From Gemmatimonadota bacterium (GTDB lineage: Bacteria > Gemmatimonadota > Gemmatimonadetes > Palauibacterales > Palauibacteraceae): 45,542 nucleotides of DNA. This document shows, piece by piece, positions 34,005 through 43,502 of the stretch. The translations under genes and the position numbers were made by a program. How positions within the stretch are numbered: position 1 is the first letter of the stretch; each line of letters begins with the position of its first letter. The DNA lies in NCBI GenBank assembly GCA_029262175.1, contig JAJCZV010000095.1:1-45542 (forward strand), given 5' to 3'. Below the pieces are notes generated by a model. It saw nothing but the letters and a program-made list of their open reading frames with translations, was not told the DNA's origin and searched no databases.

Positions 34005-35027
34005 GTGCGAGAAAAGTCAGCTTGCCGTTCCGGCGCTTTGGCAGCGCTACTCATCCTGTTGGTCATGACTGCAACGCCCCGTTCAGGTTCAGCGCAGAGC
34101 GACGAACCGCTTTGGGATGAGCTGCACAGTCTGATCAAGAGCGAGCCCTTCAGCGTGGGAGCCCTGTTTCAGTTCGTCGGCGATTTCCAATCGAATCGGT
34201 CCTTCCCGGGCGAAGACGGGTTCTCGGTCGCGAACTTTCGGCTCAGCATTGGCGGGCGGCTCGACGGCGGATTCGACTACTTTCTCCAGTCGAACTTCGG
34301 CGATCTCCTTGACGCGCGGATCGGCTTCCAGCTCAGCGAGTCCGCTACAATCGATGTGGGCCGGTTCAAGGCGCCCTACAGCAGAGAGTTCTTGACCGCC
34401 GCGGCCGGCATCGACTTCGTCAATCGATCCCAGTCGGTGACGGCGCTCGGGCCCGGGCGGGCGCTTGGACTGGCAGTCCGGGGGCGCCCCCTCCCCTCCT
34501 GGAGCTACGGGATCGGAGTGTTCAACGCCGGTGGTAACGTCGCCGGCAACGCAGCAGGCCGTTTCCGCGCGGTTGGGCGCGTAGCATGGAACCGCGAACT
34601 CGGTGAGGGGGCGGCCGTCGAGGTCGCGGTGAACGGCGCCTACAACGGAGACCGAACCCCGATCGAACTCGATGCGGATCCTGCGCTCGCGAACCTCAAG
34701 GGACTGTTCGGTGTGGACACCCGCGTGACGATCGACGAGTGGCTGGTTGCCGCGGAACTCGACCTCGGGATCGACCCGCTCGTAGGGGGAAGCTCGCCTT
34801 GGGGCGGGTTCCTCACAGTGGGTCGGATGGTTTCCGACAAGTCACAGCTTCTCGCCCGACTCGATCACTTCGACACGGGCTTGCTGGACGATCGTCGCAT
34901 GCTACTCGTGTTCGGCTGGAACTTGTGGCCTACGAACGCAACCGAGCTTCAGGTAAATGTCATCGCCCCGGTCGATGGCTTCTCGGGCGAACCGCAGCTC
35001 CTCACCAACCTACAGATCGCGTTCTGA
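34005..35027 (+). CDS. Phosphate-selective-porin (O/P)-like outer-membrane protein
   Basis: A 340-residue protein with a signal peptide (ALAALLILLVMTATPRSGSAQ). The mature part is a beta-barrel with strand patterns of the porin O/P family: GFSVANFRLSIGGRLDGG, FDYFLQSNFG, and VGRFKAPYSREF, which is characteristic of that group. It should form an anion or general solute pore in the outer membrane. The GTG at 34005 is preferred over an ATG at 33918 because GGAG stands 6 bases before it. The MscS gene follows after 2 bases, so outer-membrane pore and inner-membrane channel are made together. The 247-base upstream gap is shared with the divergent L,D-transpeptidase gene and shows no clear boxes. 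Confidence 0.8.
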   Translation: MREKSACRSGALAALLILLVMTATPRSGSAQSDEPLWDELHSLIKSEPFSVGALFQFVGDFQSNRSFPGEDGFSVANFRLSIGGRLDGGFDYFLQSNFGDLLDARIGFQLSESATIDVGRFKAPYSREFLTAAAGIDFVNRSQSVTALGPGRALGLAVRGRPLPSWSYGIGVFNAGGNVAGNAAGRFRAVGRVAWNRELGEGAAVEVAVNGAYNGDRTPIELDADPALANLKGLFGVDTRVTIDEWLVAAELDLGIDPLVGGSSPWGGFLTVGRMVSDKSQLLARLDHFDTGLLDDRRMLLVFGWNLWPTNATELQVNVIAPVDGFSGEPQLLTNLQIAF

Positions 35028-35029
35028 CG

Positions 35030-36130
35030 ATGGTCGGTATTCGTCACATCACGAACCCCTGGGCCGTGGCCTTTGCGATCGTCGTCCTCGCTTCACCGCG
35101 GCTGGCCGTCGGGCAAGCGGAGACTGCGCAAGATGCCGTGGCCTCCGACGCCCGCCTCGACAGCCTCGTGGCCGCCGTCCAGTCCCTGACTCGATCGCAA
35201 GACAGTCTGGTGCGAGCGTTGGCGGTTCGGGCCGACACGGTCGAAACCCTGGGCGCGAATCTGCAAACGACGGCCGAGGATGCCCGGCGTTTGGGGATTC
35301 GCTCCCTATTGGCCTTCATCGTCATCGTGCTCGCGTCCTTCGCTGTGCGGGCGTCGACGTGGCTGCTCGATCGGCTCGCCGAGCGGAACGCGGCGCGCAG
35401 ACTGCTCTACAAGAGGCTCGTACCGATCGTTCGCGTGTTCATCTGGGCGCTCGCGGTCGTAACCGTCCTGCGTTGGGTATTCGGGCTCGAAGCGCGAACG
35501 CTGCTCGCTGCAGGCGCGGCGCTCGGTGTCGCGATCGGCTTCGCGGCTCAGGATCTCGTGAAGAACATCTTCGGCGGGTTGGTCATCATCGGGGACGGAC
35601 CCTTTCAGGTCGGGGACAAGATTTCCGTGGGCGGAACGTATGGCGAGGTGTCGGCCATCGGGTTGCGCTCGACAAGAATCGTCACGCCCGATGACAACCT
35701 CGTGACCGTCCCCAACTCCCAGATCATGGCCGGTCAGGTAGCGAACGCAAACGCGGGTGCCCTGGATTGCCAGGTCGTGACCGATCTCTATCTGCCCGGT
35801 TGGGTGGACACGCGTCGCGCGCAGGAGATCGCGTACCAGGCGGCCGTCACCTCTCGTTTCGTCTACTTGAAGAAACCGGTCGTTGTGCTCGTGCGTGACG
35901 AGGTGCATCAGACTTTTCTCACGCACCTCAAGGTCAAGGCGTACGTACAGGACATTCGGCAGGAGTTCCAATTCATGAGTGACGTGACGCAACGCGCTCG
36001 CGAAGCTTTCGTCGAGGCGGGACTGCTCCCGGCCTGGCACGGTGCGGTCGCATACGCACAGGCCAATGCCGATGAAGGGCTGGACGTAGAGCCATGGGGA
36101 GTCACGCCTAGCTCGGGAGAGGATGGATGA
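35030..36130 (+). CDS. MscS-family mechanosensitive channel with periplasmic coiled-coil extension (paralogue E)
   Basis: A 366-residue MscS channel. A signal-like helix (residues about 10-28) leads to a short coiled coil (about 35-80, DSLVAAVQSLTRSQDSL) and then the channel core: membrane helices, the pore helix AAGAALGVAIGFAAQDLV, the beta domain (DGPFQVGDKISVGG, then IGLRSTRIVTPDDN) and a C-terminal vestibule. The extra periplasmic segment is like that of MscK-type proteins but shorter. ATG at 35030 is 2 bases after the porin stop, and the last codons overlap the start of the 1014-residue helical/P-loop protein (ATGA). That coupling makes the soluble protein its likely partner. Confidence 0.9.
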   Translation: MVGIRHITNPWAVAFAIVVLASPRLAVGQAETAQDAVASDARLDSLVAAVQSLTRSQDSLVRALAVRADTVETLGANLQTTAEDARRLGIRSLLAFIVIVLASFAVRASTWLLDRLAERNAARRLLYKRLVPIVRVFIWALAVVTVLRWVFGLEARTLLAAGAALGVAIGFAAQDLVKNIFGGLVIIGDGPFQVGDKISVGGTYGEVSAIGLRSTRIVTPDDNLVTVPNSQIMAGQVANANAGALDCQVVTDLYLPGWVDTRRAQEIAYQAAVTSRFVYLKKPVVVLVRDEVHQTFLTHLKVKAYVQDIRQEFQFMSDVTQRAREAFVEAGLLPAWHGAVAYAQANADEGLDVEPWGVTPSSGEDG

Positions 36131-39100
36131 TGAGGTCGGCGCCGCCCGAGGAACCCGCACCGGTCGCACAGACACTTCGTTCCGCGCTCTTCGACGAGCT
36201 GGAAGCGGCGCTCGACTCGAAGTTGCTTCATCTAGTAGAGCGCGAATGGGCGGACGCCGAGACGCGGCTGCGACCGGTGATCGTGCGGCTTCAGTCCGCG
36301 CGCGCGGAGCTCTCCAAGCTCGAGACGAGCGAGGAGGCGACCGGTGAGTTCCATGCGCTTGGCGCGCTCGCTGGGCTGCTCCGCCAGATCGTCGAACCGC
36401 TGGCGGAGCTCGATTTCATCGGACGACTCAATCGCGCCCTCACCGATGTTCAGATCACGGCGCTCGAACTTGGGTGGGCGGTAGACCTCGCCGCTCCGGA
36501 TCCGCTCCGCGCCTCCACCGAGGCCGCGCAGCACGGAGATGACACGAGTCTCGCCGCATTGCGTTCGGTGGCGGAGGACCTGCCCGGCGCGCTGAAGGAG
36601 CCTTACCGGAGACTCCTCGTGACCGCGATTCAGCGCCACGCGGATGTGGCGAGCGCGGCCACACGGTGCGCGCACGAGGTGCGATCGCTTCACCGGACCG
36701 CGCCACAGACGCATGTCCCGGTCACGGACGACAACCGCGGACTAGAAGAGGTTGAGGCGGAGACGTCCAAGCGTTCCGAGCCAGCCCAGTCATTCGAGAC
36801 GCTCGAAACCCACGTCACGGCGCTCGCGGACTGGCTGGTGAGCGAACCGATGGAAGAGATCCGAGCGGCGGTGCAGGCGTTGGTAAGCGAGCGAGCCGCT
36901 CCCGATTGGAAGGGCCGGAGCGCAAAGCGGAGGCGGCGCGACGAAGATGTCGTCAAGCGTGTCAGGGAACGCTGGGACCGCTACGGGCGTCCGGAGCGAA
37001 TTTGGATGGAAACCGCGCGACTCCAATACGTCATTGGCGTCGCGGAGTTCGGTACGTTTCTCGACGGTTTCGTGCGCACCGACCTGCTGAGCGAGGCGGA
37101 CGAAGTAGCGCGCCGCGCCATCCAATTCTTGTCGAGCGCAGCGGAGTCTCTACGCGATCTCCACCGAGAAGCCGAGTCGAATTACGAGGAAGCATCCGGG
37201 AGCGGTCCTATCCCACGGCGGTTGCTCGACAGCGGTCTGGCCGCGATTGGCGCGGCCCAATCGGGCTTGACCGACCTCGCCCAGCGGTCGCGCGCCCTTG
37301 AAGCGGCGACCGACAGCGCGGCGGCCATCGCGGATCAGGTCGGCCGATTGGCCCAGAAGCTCCGCGTCGGCCGGCGGTTAGAGGTCGGAGCAGAGGTGTC
37401 GGTCGATGACGACGGCGTCGGCGTTGAGCCGCGCGAGTGGGCGCAAGACGCCTTTGGCGTTTTCCTGTTAGAACGCCTGCGCGACTCGGCACTGCCGTAC
37501 GCCGAAGGCCTTCGCTCGGCCCTAGAGCTGGTCCCAAACGCTCAGGCGGTCCTCGACTACAACCTCGGAGCGGCCATCGACGTGGCAGAAGAGTCGAACG
37601 CGAGCGTGACCGAGTTGCAGCGAGAACTGGTCCTCGGCGGCCTCGATCGCACCGCCGATCGACTGACCGAGGCCATCCACCAGCTCGAGGAAGCCCGACG
37701 AAGCGCGCCGCTGGCCGCGGAGCTCGTTCTCGACGAGGCGGCCGAGGAGTTTTGGTTGCGGGTCGAAGCGGAGCATTCGCTCGAGGGTCGAGCGCGCGAC
37801 CTCTTCGCCACGCTGAGTCACGGGGCCGGGCGGGCGGGAGCCTGGGCGGGCCGGGGCGGGGCACGACTCCGACAATCCACGACCGCGTTGTTCCGACAAG
37901 GTTCGGCCCGGGCATTGGGCACGCTGAGACGGGCGCGGATCGCCGTCGGAGCCGATCCCGTCGCCTCGGAACGAGTCGACGCGACCGTGCGTATGATCGC
38001 CGATGTCGATGCGGTCGCCGGCGATCTTCCTTTCGTGTACCGCCGTCTTTTTTCATACCGGCCGGCAACGGACGAGTCGCTGCTTGTCGGTCGCGAGGCG
38101 CAATGCGCGGCGCTCGACGACCATCTAGAACGCTGGCGGGCAGGAGTCACCGACGCGCTTCTCGTCGCCGGATCGTCGGGCGTCGGCGTTTCCAGCTTGA
38201 TCAACGTCACACAGCGACGCTGGGGTGATGCGGTCGAGTGGTGCTCTATAGAGCTCATCGACCGCGTGACCGATGAAGCAGAGTGGGCAGGCACTCTCGC
38301 CAACGCTCTCGGGCTCGATCCCGCTGTCGAGGCGCTGTCGGAGCTCCAAACGATCCTCGAACAACGACCCGATCCGGACAAACCCCAGGTCTGTGTCATC
38401 GATAACTGCGAGCTCCTCTACCGTCGCGGCGTGCTCGATCCGGGGCTCATCGGTCCGACGCTCCGTCTGATGTCGGCGACCGATGCGTGTGTCTTTTGGA
38501 TCGCTCCTCTGGCCGCCAGCGCGTGGCAAGTCCTGACCGCGCTCCAGCCCGGAGCCGCCGCCCTCGTCCGTGTGGTCTCGATAGAGCCGCTGACGCGAGA
38601 CGATATCGAGGCGGCCGTGCTCGCACGGCATCAGCGGAGCGGGATTCCTCTGCGGATGGAGACGCCTGCCGACACGCCGATGGGGGTCCGGCGAGCGTTG
38701 AGTAAGGCGAAGGATGACGAACACCAACAGGCGATTCTTCGCGGCGCCTTCTTCGACCGTCTGTTCGCGTTGAGCGATGGCTACATGGCTCTTGCGACCT
38801 TGTACTGGTTGCGGTCGCTACGGCTCGATTCCGAGACGGAGGTCATGCACATTGGATGGCCCGAAACCATCGACTTCGGCGCGTGGGACGATCTCGAGCC
38901 AACGGGTGCGTTCGCCCTCCGCGCCTTGCTCGAACATGGGTCGCTCACGCTCGCGGAATACCAACAGGTGTTCGGCGTCGGACGTGACCAAGCGTACTCC
39001 GCTTTCGAGCGTCTCGGAAACCTGCTCCTGATCGAGCCGGTGGGACCGGTGCGCCGCCCAGGCACCCGTCTGCGCTTCCGTAGGATCAACCCCGACGCGC

Positions 39101-39171
39101 GTTATCGTATTCGGCCGGTTCTCGTACGCCCTGTCGAACGACTGCTCACATCGCGTCGCCTTTTGTACTAG
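36127..39171 (+). CDS. Large helical protein with degenerate AAA/STAND P-loop domain, coupled to MscS channels
   Basis: A 1014-residue soluble protein. Residues about 15-620 are Arg/Glu/Ala-rich helices, with a very basic patch (RSAKRRRRDEDVVKR, about 275-290). Residues about 660-1014 resemble an AAA_16/STAND NTPase: LLVGREAQ, a P-loop-like GSSGVGVS (682-689) in which the lysine is Val688, Walker B-like VCVIDNCE (Asp759, Glu762), then a winged-helix-like segment (ALLEHGSLTLAEYQQVFGV). The lost lysine predicts weak or no ATP hydrolysis, so a binding or scaffold role is plausible. It overlaps the MscS stop by 4 bases and is followed after 20 bases by another MscS. Helices at about 405-560 recall part of the fusion protein at 1410. 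No named family is recognised; function unknown. Confidence 0.75.
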   Translation: MMRSAPPEEPAPVAQTLRSALFDELEAALDSKLLHLVEREWADAETRLRPVIVRLQSARAELSKLETSEEATGEFHALGALAGLLRQIVEPLAELDFIGRLNRALTDVQITALELGWAVDLAAPDPLRASTEAAQHGDDTSLAALRSVAEDLPGALKEPYRRLLVTAIQRHADVASAATRCAHEVRSLHRTAPQTHVPVTDDNRGLEEVEAETSKRSEPAQSFETLETHVTALADWLVSEPMEEIRAAVQALVSERAAPDWKGRSAKRRRRDEDVVKRVRERWDRYGRPERIWMETARLQYVIGVAEFGTFLDGFVRTDLLSEADEVARRAIQFLSSAAESLRDLHREAESNYEEASGSGPIPRRLLDSGLAAIGAAQSGLTDLAQRSRALEAATDSAAAIADQVGRLAQKLRVGRRLEVGAEVSVDDDGVGVEPREWAQDAFGVFLLERLRDSALPYAEGLRSALELVPNAQAVLDYNLGAAIDVAEESNASVTELQRELVLGGLDRTADRLTEAIHQLEEARRSAPLAAELVLDEAAEEFWLRVEAEHSLEGRARDLFATLSHGAGRAGAWAGRGGARLRQSTTALFRQGSARALGTLRRARIAVGADPVASERVDATVRMIADVDAVAGDLPFVYRRLFSYRPATDESLLVGREAQCAALDDHLERWRAGVTDALLVAGSSGVGVSSLINVTQRRWGDAVEWCSIELIDRVTDEAEWAGTLANALGLDPAVEALSELQTILEQRPDPDKPQVCVIDNCELLYRRGVLDPGLIGPTLRLMSATDACVFWIAPLAASAWQVLTALQPGAAALVRVVSIEPLTRDDIEAAVLARHQRSGIPLRMETPADTPMGVRRALSKAKDDEHQQAILRGAFFDRLFALSDGYMALATLYWLRSLRLDSETEVMHIGWPETIDFGAWDDLEPTGAFALRALLEHGSLTLAEYQQVFGVGRDQAYSAFERLGNLLLIEPVGPVRRPGTRLRFRRINPDARYRIRPVLVRPVERLLTSRRLLY

Positions 39172-39191
39172 GCCCCCTTCAGGAGAATCCC

Positions 39192-40097
39192 ATGGAGCCG
39201 TTTTTCCAAGCCCTCGTCGTTCGCCTCCGCGAGACGTTCGATCCGCAGTCGGCCGGTCGAACCGCCGCAGAGCTCGTCTCTGATCTGCTCGTTGGTGTGG
39301 CGGTTCTTGTCATGTTCGTCATCATTTGGAAGGTGCTCCGCGCGCTTCTGGTTCGCGTGCTCAAACGGACCAAGATCGATGACACCGCATACGCGTTTGC
39401 CGTAACGACGCTCAAGTTCACGACGGTCATTTTCGGCATCTTGTTCTCGCTCGACGCCATGGGCGTCGACACGAACAAGATGTTCGCGAGCCTCGGACTG
39501 GCGGGGTTGACGATGGGGTTCGCCGCCCGCGACGCGTTGTCCAACGTCATCTCGGGAATTTTGATTTTTTGGGACCGCCCCTTCGTCATCGGAGATCTCA
39601 TCGAGATCGATGGTAAGTACGGTCGGGTAGAGGCGATCACGCTTCGATCGACGCGCGTGGTGACGGTGGACGGCCGCATGCTCGCCGTGCCGAACACGAA
39701 CGTCATCGGATCCACGGTCGCGTCCTATACGAACTTCCCGAAACTGCGACTCGACATCGCGGTCGGCATTGCCGTTGACGAGGACATCGGGCGCGTGCGC
39801 CGTCTCCTTCTGGACCTTGTCCAAGGGCAGGAAGCTTTTGTGAGCAAGCCCGCGCCGAGAGTCGTCGTGACTCGACTTGGAGATTACAGCAACGAGATCG
39901 AACTCCAAGCATGGATCCACGACGAACGGCGACACGTAGAGGAGCGCTTCAAGCTTCGAGAGAGTGTGTATTCGACGTTGCGCGAGGCGGGCGTCGACAT
40001 GCCGTATGAGACGCTGTCGATCGAGCCGCTCGACATACGCCATCTCGACGATCTGGGGGGGGGACGGCCGGACGAAGCCAATACAAAGTCCGCTTGA
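39192..40097 (+). CDS. MscS-family mechanosensitive channel (paralogue F)
   Basis: A 301-residue MscS channel with three membrane helices in residues about 30-110. The pore helix is SLGLAGLTMGFAARDALSN, the beta domain FWDRPFVIGDLIEIDG with GRVEAITLRSTRVVT, and the tail ends near MPYETLSI. It is closest in the window to the channel at 7827: the ILIFWD(K/R)PF and (V/A)(A/E)ITLRSTR segments are nearly the same. The ATG at 39192 has a strong AGGAGA site 6 bases upstream. It comes 20 bases after the helical/P-loop gene and 106 bases before corA, so it belongs to the same operon. Confidence 0.92.
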   Translation: MEPFFQALVVRLRETFDPQSAGRTAAELVSDLLVGVAVLVMFVIIWKVLRALLVRVLKRTKIDDTAYAFAVTTLKFTTVIFGILFSLDAMGVDTNKMFASLGLAGLTMGFAARDALSNVISGILIFWDRPFVIGDLIEIDGKYGRVEAITLRSTRVVTVDGRMLAVPNTNVIGSTVASYTNFPKLRLDIAVGIAVDEDIGRVRRLLLDLVQGQEAFVSKPAPRVVVTRLGDYSNEIELQAWIHDERRHVEERFKLRESVYSTLREAGVDMPYETLSIEPLDIRHLDDLGGGRPDEANTKSA

Positions 40098-40203
40098 TCC
40101 GGCGACCGATCATGACGAGCGCCTGTCTTTGCTTCCGTCTCCGCCATCGCGATCATGTGATCGTCTTCGGTCGCCAACCGACCCCACAGCCAGCGAGCTC
40201 CCA

Positions 40204-41292
40204 TTGAACAAATCATCCCATCGCCATCGCCTCCCCCGCCTAGGCCGAGTTCGGGTTCCCGGCACCGGCCCCGGAGTGCTGAGCTTCGATCCGGAGGCGC
40301 CCGCGCCGACGATTCGCCTGATCGCATACGGCCCCAATGGAATCGTCGAGTGCGACTTTGAAGACGTTGGGCAGCTCGCATCGATGCGGGAGGACTGGGC
40401 GGTGGTCTGGATCGACGTCATCGGGTTTGGTCAAGGGCACGAGCTGGAGGCGCTGCGCTCCGAGCTCGGACTTCACGTGCTGGCCATAGAAGACACCGTC
40501 AATCTGGGGCAGCGCGCGAAAGTCGAACGATACGAAAACGAGCTGTTTATCATCGGGAGGATGACCGCGAAGCCCCCGCGTCTCACTGAGCAGGTGAGCC
40601 TTTTTCTCGGTAATGGGTGGCTCATGACCGTGCAAGAGCGGGCCGGGGATCCCTTCGAACCTGTGAGAAAACGGATTCGGCAACAGTCCGGACGCGCGAG
40701 AGCGCGGGGGGCGGATTACTTGCTCTACGCGCTGCTCGACATGGTCGTCGATTCATACTTCCCAGTGCTGGACACGGTAGGAGATGAACTTGACGATCTC
40801 GAGGAGGTCGTCTTGGCCGCGCCGAACCACGACGCAGCCGTCGAAATCCACTCTGTCCGCCGGAAACTCGTCGGTCTCCGCAAAGCGTTGGGTCCTCACC
40901 GAGAGGCCTTGAATACGCTGCTTCGCGACGAGAACGATTTGGTTGCCGAAGAAACCCAACTCTATCTGCGAGATGTCTACGACCATGCGCTGCGCAGTGC
41001 TGAACTCGCGGACGCCTACCGAGATCTGGCTACGGACCTCATGTCCATGCATATGTCGGCGATCAGCAACCGCATGAATGAAGTGATGAAGGTTCTAACC
41101 ATCATCGCGAGCATCTTCATCCCGCTCGGGTTTATTGCGGGGCTTTATGGAATGAACTTCGACCCCTCCGTATCCGACTGGAACATGCCGGAGCTGGGCT
41201 GGCGATACGGCTACGCCTTTGCCCTGGGGCTGATGGTCGTGGTAGCGGGCGGCTTCATCTTCTTCATGCAGCGAAAGGGCTGGTTGAAGTAG
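40204..41292 (+). CDS. corA: CorA-family magnesium/divalent cation transporter (second copy)
   Basis: A 362-residue protein: a soluble funnel domain, a long stalk helix, two C-terminal membrane helices and the GMN motif at residues 316-318 (YGMNFDPS, then NMPELGW). The N-terminal stretch (PRLGRVRVPGTGPGVLSF) matches the pre-domain found in many CorA proteins, so the TTG at 40204 is chosen rather than the in-frame GTG at 40276, although its ribosome-binding site is weak. It is longer than the copy at 8745 and clearly a different branch. It ends the porin/MscS/P-loop/MscS operon and converges on the C39 peptidase gene. Confidence 0.9.
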   Translation: MNKSSHRHRLPRLGRVRVPGTGPGVLSFDPEAPAPTIRLIAYGPNGIVECDFEDVGQLASMREDWAVVWIDVIGFGQGHELEALRSELGLHVLAIEDTVNLGQRAKVERYENELFIIGRMTAKPPRLTEQVSLFLGNGWLMTVQERAGDPFEPVRKRIRQQSGRARARGADYLLYALLDMVVDSYFPVLDTVGDELDDLEEVVLAAPNHDAAVEIHSVRRKLVGLRKALGPHREALNTLLRDENDLVAEETQLYLRDVYDHALRSAELADAYRDLATDLMSMHMSAISNRMNEVMKVLTIIASIFIPLGFIAGLYGMNFDPSVSDWNMPELGWRYGYAFALGLMVVVAGGFIFFMQRKGWLK

Positions 41293-41384
41293 AGCCGGCT
41301 ACCGCGGTGGTCGCATCGCCGAGGCTCAGCCTCCGGGCTCTGACGTGTTTCGCTCCGTGCGGTCCCGGCCGACCTCGTCCTCGT

Positions 41385-43502
41385 TCAACCTCCCTCCCAC
41401 CAATCGGCCACCAGACCGATCGAAACGGCCGTCCGACCGTCGACCAAGCCGCGCGCCACATCCATGCGCAGCAGGCGCAGGCCAGGGGCGCGAACGCGCA
41501 GTCCGAATCCTGCATCAACGTGGTACCCCGGCTGGTCTGTGGCCGCGGGTCTCCCACCCACCGCCGCGGCGTCGACAAACCCCGCCGACCGGATTTCGAC
41601 TGGACCGAACGAGAGGAGGCGTACCGCCCCTTCTACGCCGGCGTGAGCGAGCCGACGTCCATGGAGCGGGCCGACCACGACGTCTCGGACGCGGTAACCG
41701 CGCGCGCGAGCGAGCACGGGTGCGTCGCCGTGGTTTCCCGCCACCGGCCATAGCATGCGCGGGCTGCCGCTCGTCGCCACGCTCGCGCCGACCCGAGTGT
41801 CGAGGGATAGCGAGGCCGGCGCGGTCCGCCATTTCGCCAGCGCGTCGAAGCGCGCAAACGGCTCTGCGATCCCGCGCCAACCCTCCAAACCGAGATCAAG
41901 GCGCAGCCGGTCGCCGAGCGGCGCGATCGTCTGCTGTATGCCGAAGGCCGCACCCGTCCCCCTTTCCCGCCAGCGTTCGATCGAAACGTAGAGTCTCGAA
42001 CGCGCGACCGGAGTGAGCCACGTCGAGAACCCGATCGAGGCGCGCCGACGCGTGTCTGTCAGATCGGGTCCGCTCGGATTGCCAAAAGATGCGCGTTCCG
42101 TGGAGGCCTCTAGGTGCCACACCCCGTAAGCGACTCCGGGGATCTCCAACGAGAACGCGACCTTGGGGCGAACATCGCTCCAACGGCCTGACAAGGTCCA
42201 CCGTTCATCCATTGCCGAGAGCGACGCAGCCTCGATCTGTACTTCAGAGTTCGTGGTCGCCGTGACTCCGCTTCGCAGGAGCGCGCCCAACGACAACGGC
42301 CACTGCGGCGCATCGACGACCGCGACCTCGAGATCGACGACCCCGGGGCTCACGGGGCGATAGTCGATCCGCGCGTTGTCCACCGTCGGCAAGTGGCGAA
42401 CGCGGCGGCGCGCCGCGGTGAGCCGCGCGCGATTCAAACCATCCCCGGAAGCCAACCCGACCTGGCCGAGCACGCGTTGAGCGCGCGTTCGATTGAGGGT
42501 GACGAGCCAGCGTCGGTCGATCGTAGGGTCATCGGCCATACTCCACGCATCGAGCGCCGCGTCGGTATCGCCCGACAAATACTCGGCCGCGCCAAGCAGG
42601 TTCGCGGTGTGGGGATCGTCGCGGAGCGCGAGCGATTCACGCGCGTGCGCAGCTGCCGTCGCCGGCTTCTGCGCCAGCAGCTGCACGGCGGCGAGTTCGC
42701 GCAGTACGAGGGCGCTTCGGGGGCAGGACGCTCGCGCCCCCTCGAGCAAACGCAGGGCCGCTACCACCCTACCCTCCCGCGCCTCCGTGATCGCGAGCTC
42801 GACGACGGGGGTGCAGGCATCGGCGAGACTCGCGAGGGCGTCGGAACTCTGTGCCGGCGCTTCGATTGTCGTCTCGGGCTTCGCTGTGTTCGGCGACGCA
42901 CTCTTGGATGGCCCGGGCACGACGGAGACGCCCCATCGGCCCGCCGCGCTCCACGCTCGATCGAACGTCTCACGCGTTCGCGTTTGGTACGGGCCATCCG
43001 CGGGGTCATGGTATACGATGCGCTCGTCGATCCAGCCGACGACGGTCACGTAGTGAAAGCGGCCTGGACCGACCTCCACCAAAACGACGATCGGGCGACC
43101 CCGTCCGAGCTCGTTGCGCAGGTCTGCAAGACCATCGATCGGGATCGTCACCCACCCGCGATCACCCACGGTCTCCGCGAGCGCGTCGGTGGTGATTCCG
43201 CCGGCGGTCTCGTTCACCAAATGTTGGAAGTCGCTCGAGCGTAGTGTACGGTCGCCCCAGTATGCGGCGGCCATTTCCATCGCGGCGCCACCGCACAGCA
43301 ATTCCGTTTGGGCGACAAACGGTACAACGATCAAGCGCATGGGTGGAGACGGGCCGCCGTCGACAAGCTGTAGGGCGGCACCTTCCGTCGGCAGACAAAG
43401 CGACGCCAGTGCAGCAAGTAGTGCCAGCGTGTGGATGTGAAGTGGGCGGGGCCGCCGTTCGCTCAACCTCCCGATCGGCGGACGCCCCGCCTCACTTCTC
43501 AC
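41385..43502 (-). CDS. PA2778-like C39 cysteine peptidase with TPR region and outer-membrane beta-barrel
   Basis: A 705-residue secreted protein. A signal peptide (about 22-43) precedes a C39-like papain-fold domain: Gln65 and Cys70 in VAQTELLCGGAAMEM, His150 in GRFHYVTVVGW, Asp166 in YHDPADG. Residues about 225-335 are TPR-like helices, as in PA2778-family peptidases. After about residue 355 comes a region of alternating strands with aromatic ends, resembling a 12-16-strand outer-membrane barrel, which that family normally lacks. The active site should face the periplasm; the substrate is unknown. The GTG at 43502 overlaps the stop of the PA2779-like gene (GTGA), so the pair is translationally coupled, as in Pseudomonas. 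Confidence 0.78.
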   Translation of the reverse strand: MRSEAGRPPIGRLSERRPRPLHIHTLALLAALASLCLPTEGAALQLVDGGPSPPMRLIVVPFVAQTELLCGGAAMEMAAAYWGDRTLRSSDFQHLVNETAGGITTDALAETVGDRGWVTIPIDGLADLRNELGRGRPIVVLVEVGPGRFHYVTVVGWIDERIVYHDPADGPYQTRTRETFDRAWSAAGRWGVSVVPGPSKSASPNTAKPETTIEAPAQSSDALASLADACTPVVELAITEAREGRVVAALRLLEGARASCPRSALVLRELAAVQLLAQKPATAAAHARESLALRDDPHTANLLGAAEYLSGDTDAALDAWSMADDPTIDRRWLVTLNRTRAQRVLGQVGLASGDGLNRARLTAARRRVRHLPTVDNARIDYRPVSPGVVDLEVAVVDAPQWPLSLGALLRSGVTATTNSEVQIEAASLSAMDERWTLSGRWSDVRPKVAFSLEIPGVAYGVWHLEASTERASFGNPSGPDLTDTRRRASIGFSTWLTPVARSRLYVSIERWRERGTGAAFGIQQTIAPLGDRLRLDLGLEGWRGIAEPFARFDALAKWRTAPASLSLDTRVGASVATSGSPRMLWPVAGNHGDAPVLARARGYRVRDVVVGPLHGRRLAHAGVEGAVRLLSFGPVEIRSAGFVDAAAVGGRPAATDQPGYHVDAGFGLRVRAPGLRLLRMDVARGLVDGRTAVSIGLVADWWEGG

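Noticed and set aside
41293..41384. Terminator between convergent corA and C39 peptidase genes
   Set aside because: Only a 5-bp stem (GAGGC/GCCTC) is present and no T-run follows.
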